Assembly (NCBI GenBank): GCA_025994075.1
Contig: JAMQGV010000004.1
Coordinates: 62,001 to 126,000 of the forward strand
Direction: 5' to 3'
Length of the DNA: 64,000 nucleotides
DNA from: Vicinamibacteria bacterium
GTDB lineage: Bacteria > Acidobacteriota > Vicinamibacteria > Fen-336
Below the pieces are notes generated by a model. It saw only the letters and a program-made list of their open reading frames with translations. It ran no database searches and was not told where the DNA came from. Position 1 is the stretch's first letter; each line of letters opens with the position of its first letter. Shown piece by piece: positions 62,526 through 64,000 of the stretch. The position numbers and the translations under genes are program-made.

Positions 62526-63599
62526 CTACACCATCGCGGTGCGCCGCACGCGGTCGCGCTCCTTGCGGTAGAAGGCGACCAGGGTGCCGACGTAGTCCGG
62601 GAAGCGCGGGCAGCGCACGCCCATCGGGCCGAGGTCCTTCACCGCCTGGGTGGTGTCGTAGCGGCAGTCGTGGTCGAAGTAGTCGAGCGCCTGCAGCGGC
62701 AGGCCGAGCAGGTCCTGCACGAACTTCGGCTGGAACAGCGGGCGCGCCAGCAGCGTCGGCATCGGCAGGTAGACGAACGTGCGCCCGAGCGCCTTCGCCA
62801 CGGCCTGCGACACCTCGAACGCGGTCAGCGGCTCGGGATCGGTGAGCTGGTAGGTCTTGCCGAGGCTGACCTTCGACGTCGCCAGCCGGGCGAGGGCCTC
62901 GATCACGTAGTCGACCGGCACCAGGCCGGCGGGCGCCTTGCCGTCGCCCAGGCGCAGGAACACGCCGGGCGAGGGCAGCCGCTCCATCGCGGTCATCACG
63001 AAGTACGGCCCGTCGAACTTGGCGGTCTCGCCGGTGCGCGAGTCGCCGACCACGATGCCGGGGCGGTAGACGGTGGTCGGCAGCCCGGACTTCGCGACCT
63101 CCACCTCCGCCAGGTACTTCGTCTCCTCGTAGAAGTTCTTGAAGCCCTGGCCGAGCTCGAGGTCGGTTTCCCTGAAGGTCCCGCGGTGGTCGCCCGAGAC
63201 GTAGCAGGTGGAGACGTAGTGGTGGCGCTCGAGGTGCGGGCAGCTCGCGAGGTAGCCGAGCACGTGGCGCGTGCCGAGCACGTTGACCTTGAACGCGAAG
63301 TCGCGCCCGACCGCCAGGTCGTAGACCGCGGCCAGGTGGAAGGCGCCCGTGATCTTCTTCTTCAGGCGCGCGTCGCGCAGGCCGAGGCCCTCGGCGACGA
63401 TGTCGCCTTCGACGAGTTCCATGCGCCCGCGCACGTGCGGGTGCAGCCCCTCGAGGCGCGCCACCTCCTTCTGCGCGAAGTCGGCGAACTTGGCCTGGAC
63501 GAGGCACACGACGCGGTCGTCGGGCCTGAGCTCGAGCAGGCGGGGCAGCAGGCGGGCGCCGAGGAAGCCGGGGAACCCGGTCACGAGGTGCAGGCCCAT
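62526..63599 (-). CDS. Extended SDR / fatty-acyl-CoA-reductase-like oxidoreductase
   Basis: A 357-residue NAD(P)-dependent protein. The Rossmann motif TGFPGFLGARLL is at residues 7-18; the active-site Tyr-Lys pair is in NFYEETKYLAE, and YVSTCYVSGDHRGTF precedes it. VYRPGIVVGDSRTG and VPVDYVIEALARLA are typical of the NAD-binding-4 (male-sterility/fatty acyl reductase) branch. The substrate may be an acyl thioester or sugar-nucleotide-like compound. It is first in the operon with two membrane proteins. No clear AGGAGG, but GGAGGCGAC lies before the ATG. Confidence 0.87.
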   Translation of the reverse strand: MGLHLVTGFPGFLGARLLPRLLELRPDDRVVCLVQAKFADFAQKEVARLEGLHPHVRGRMELVEGDIVAEGLGLRDARLKKKITGAFHLAAVYDLAVGRDFAFKVNVLGTRHVLGYLASCPHLERHHYVSTCYVSGDHRGTFRETDLELGQGFKNFYEETKYLAEVEVAKSGLPTTVYRPGIVVGDSRTGETAKFDGPYFVMTAMERLPSPGVFLRLGDGKAPAGLVPVDYVIEALARLATSKVSLGKTYQLTDPEPLTAFEVSQAVAKALGRTFVYLPMPTLLARPLFQPKFVQDLLGLPLQALDYFDHDCRYDTTQAVKDLGPMGVRCPRFPDYVGTLVAFYRKERDRVRRTAMV

Positions 63600-63610
63600 G
63601 GTGTCGCCTC

Positions 63611-64000
63611 CTAGTCCGCTTCTTCGTCTCCGCCCGGCCGCGCCCGCGGGAACGCCGGGTCGCCGTCGTCGCGCACGACGGCCTCCGCCTCCAGTTCGAC
63701 CAGGAAGGCGGGATCGGCGAGGCCCGCGACGCGCACGGTGGTCAGCGCCGGCAGCGCCTCCCCGAAGGCCTCGTGCAGCGCGGCGAGCACCCCGGGCCCC
63801 ACGTCGGGGTCGACGAAGTGCACGCGCAGGCGCATCACCGTGTCGAGCCCGCCGCCGAGCCTCCGCAGCGCCTCGTCGACGATCGCGAGCGCCGCCCGCG
63901 TCTGGCCGTGGGCGTCGGGAGCGGCGGGCCGCCCCAGCGCGTCGGCGCCGAGCGTGCCCGACACCAGGATCAGCGCGCCGGCGCGCGTCGCCCGCGCGTA
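63611..64000 (-). CDS. RidA/YjgF-family protein (5' end beyond window)
   Basis: At least 130 residues of a RidA-type protein; the start codon lies outside the window. The visible N-terminal part YARATRAGALILVSGTLG matches the first strand pair of the family, followed by a TRAALAIVDEALRRLGGGLD helix and RVAGLADPAFLVELEAEAVV near the end, where the conserved Arg that binds the imine carboxylate is in TTVRVAG. RidA enzymes hydrolyse reactive enamine or imine intermediates from PLP enzymes. It ends 11 bases before the SDR gene and is probably in the same operon. Confidence 0.88.
   Translation of the reverse strand, partial: YARATRAGALILVSGTLGADALGRPAAPDAHGQTRAALAIVDEALRRLGGGLDTVMRLRVHFVDPDVGPGVLAALHEAFGEALPALTTVRVAGLADPAFLVELEAEAVVRDDGDPAFPRARPGGDEEAD

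Noticed and set aside
59194-63507. A 1437-codon minus-strand frame covering three genes
   Set aside because: Only its last 491 codons read as a real protein (the Agl23-like one). The rest is the shadow of the 619-residue membrane protein and the SDR gene.

Overview
The window is very GC-rich DNA with strong G/C preference at third codon positions, packed with bacterial genes. About 60 protein genes were read, with no tRNA, rRNA, CRISPR array or transposase. An FtsX/MacB-type permease of the acidobacterial duplicated-orphan-permease kind, PknB-type kinases with C-terminal repeats, DUF4097 proteins, a DUF4388 response regulator, and many GTG starts in GTGA or ATGA overlaps point to Acidobacteriota, plausibly Thermoanaerobaculia. 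This is an inference from gene style, not from a marker gene.

Layout. Positions 1-5.6 kb hold a secreted protein (partial), a rhodanese and methyltransferase pair, a membrane Ser/Thr kinase and an outer-membrane barrel protein. Positions 5.7-9.7 kb hold a second Ser/Thr kinase divergent from an ABC exporter. Positions 9.9-15.3 kb hold a complete NAD-reducing [NiFe]-hydrogenase operon (hoxF-U-Y-H-W) behind a sigma-54-type promoter, ending in a stand-alone receiver protein that overlaps hoxW. Positions 15.3-19.8 kb hold a secreted hydrolase and two divergent histidine kinases. Positions 19.8-21.8 kb hold a three-gene secreted-protein operon (two related proteins plus DUF4097). Positions 21.9-23.3 kb hold an arsenosugar-type peroxidase-like protein and radical SAM ArsS. 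Positions 23.4-31 kb hold a solute-binding protein, a molybdenum-cofactor-sulfurase-like enzyme, an FtsX-type permease, DUF1428, a double PARP-type zinc-finger protein and a cNMP-GGDEF protein. Positions 31-37.4 kb hold a BON-domain protein, arylamine N-acetyltransferase, SGNH hydrolase, a TMTC-like TPR membrane protein, a TonB-domain protein and a small broken lipoprotein.

Positions 37.5-44.5 kb form a pyridoxal-phosphate unit: a MocR/PdxR-type regulator divergent from a PLP decarboxylase, EamA transporter, pdxS, a cyclase-family enzyme, a PhzF-family protein and pdxT. The shared promoter region carries TTGTC/GACAA half-sites and overlapping sigma-70 promoters. Positions 44.5-47.6 kb hold a subtilase relic, two divergent DinB proteins, a frame-broken gene, an Lrp-type sensor domain and a DUF72 protein. 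Positions 47.7-53.3 kb hold clpS-clpA fused by overlap to an NtrB/NtrC-type two-component pair with an intact GAFTGA motif. Positions 53.3-57.2 kb hold a SpoU methyltransferase, greA, a UvrC-like protein with a ruined GIY-YIG domain, a two-receiver DUF4388 protein and a Fis-like small protein. Positions 57.4-64 kb hold a class-A-beta-lactamase-like hydrolase, a Cys-rich bufferin-like protein, two polytopic membrane proteins, an SDR reductase and a RidA protein (partial).

Genes that seem to work together: the Hox enzyme, its maturation protease and the receiver/kinase set; the PLP biosynthesis unit; and the clpSA-ntrBC unit, whose sigma-54 activator could serve the several GGCAC-N5-TTGC-like promoters seen in the window. 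The last link is inference only.
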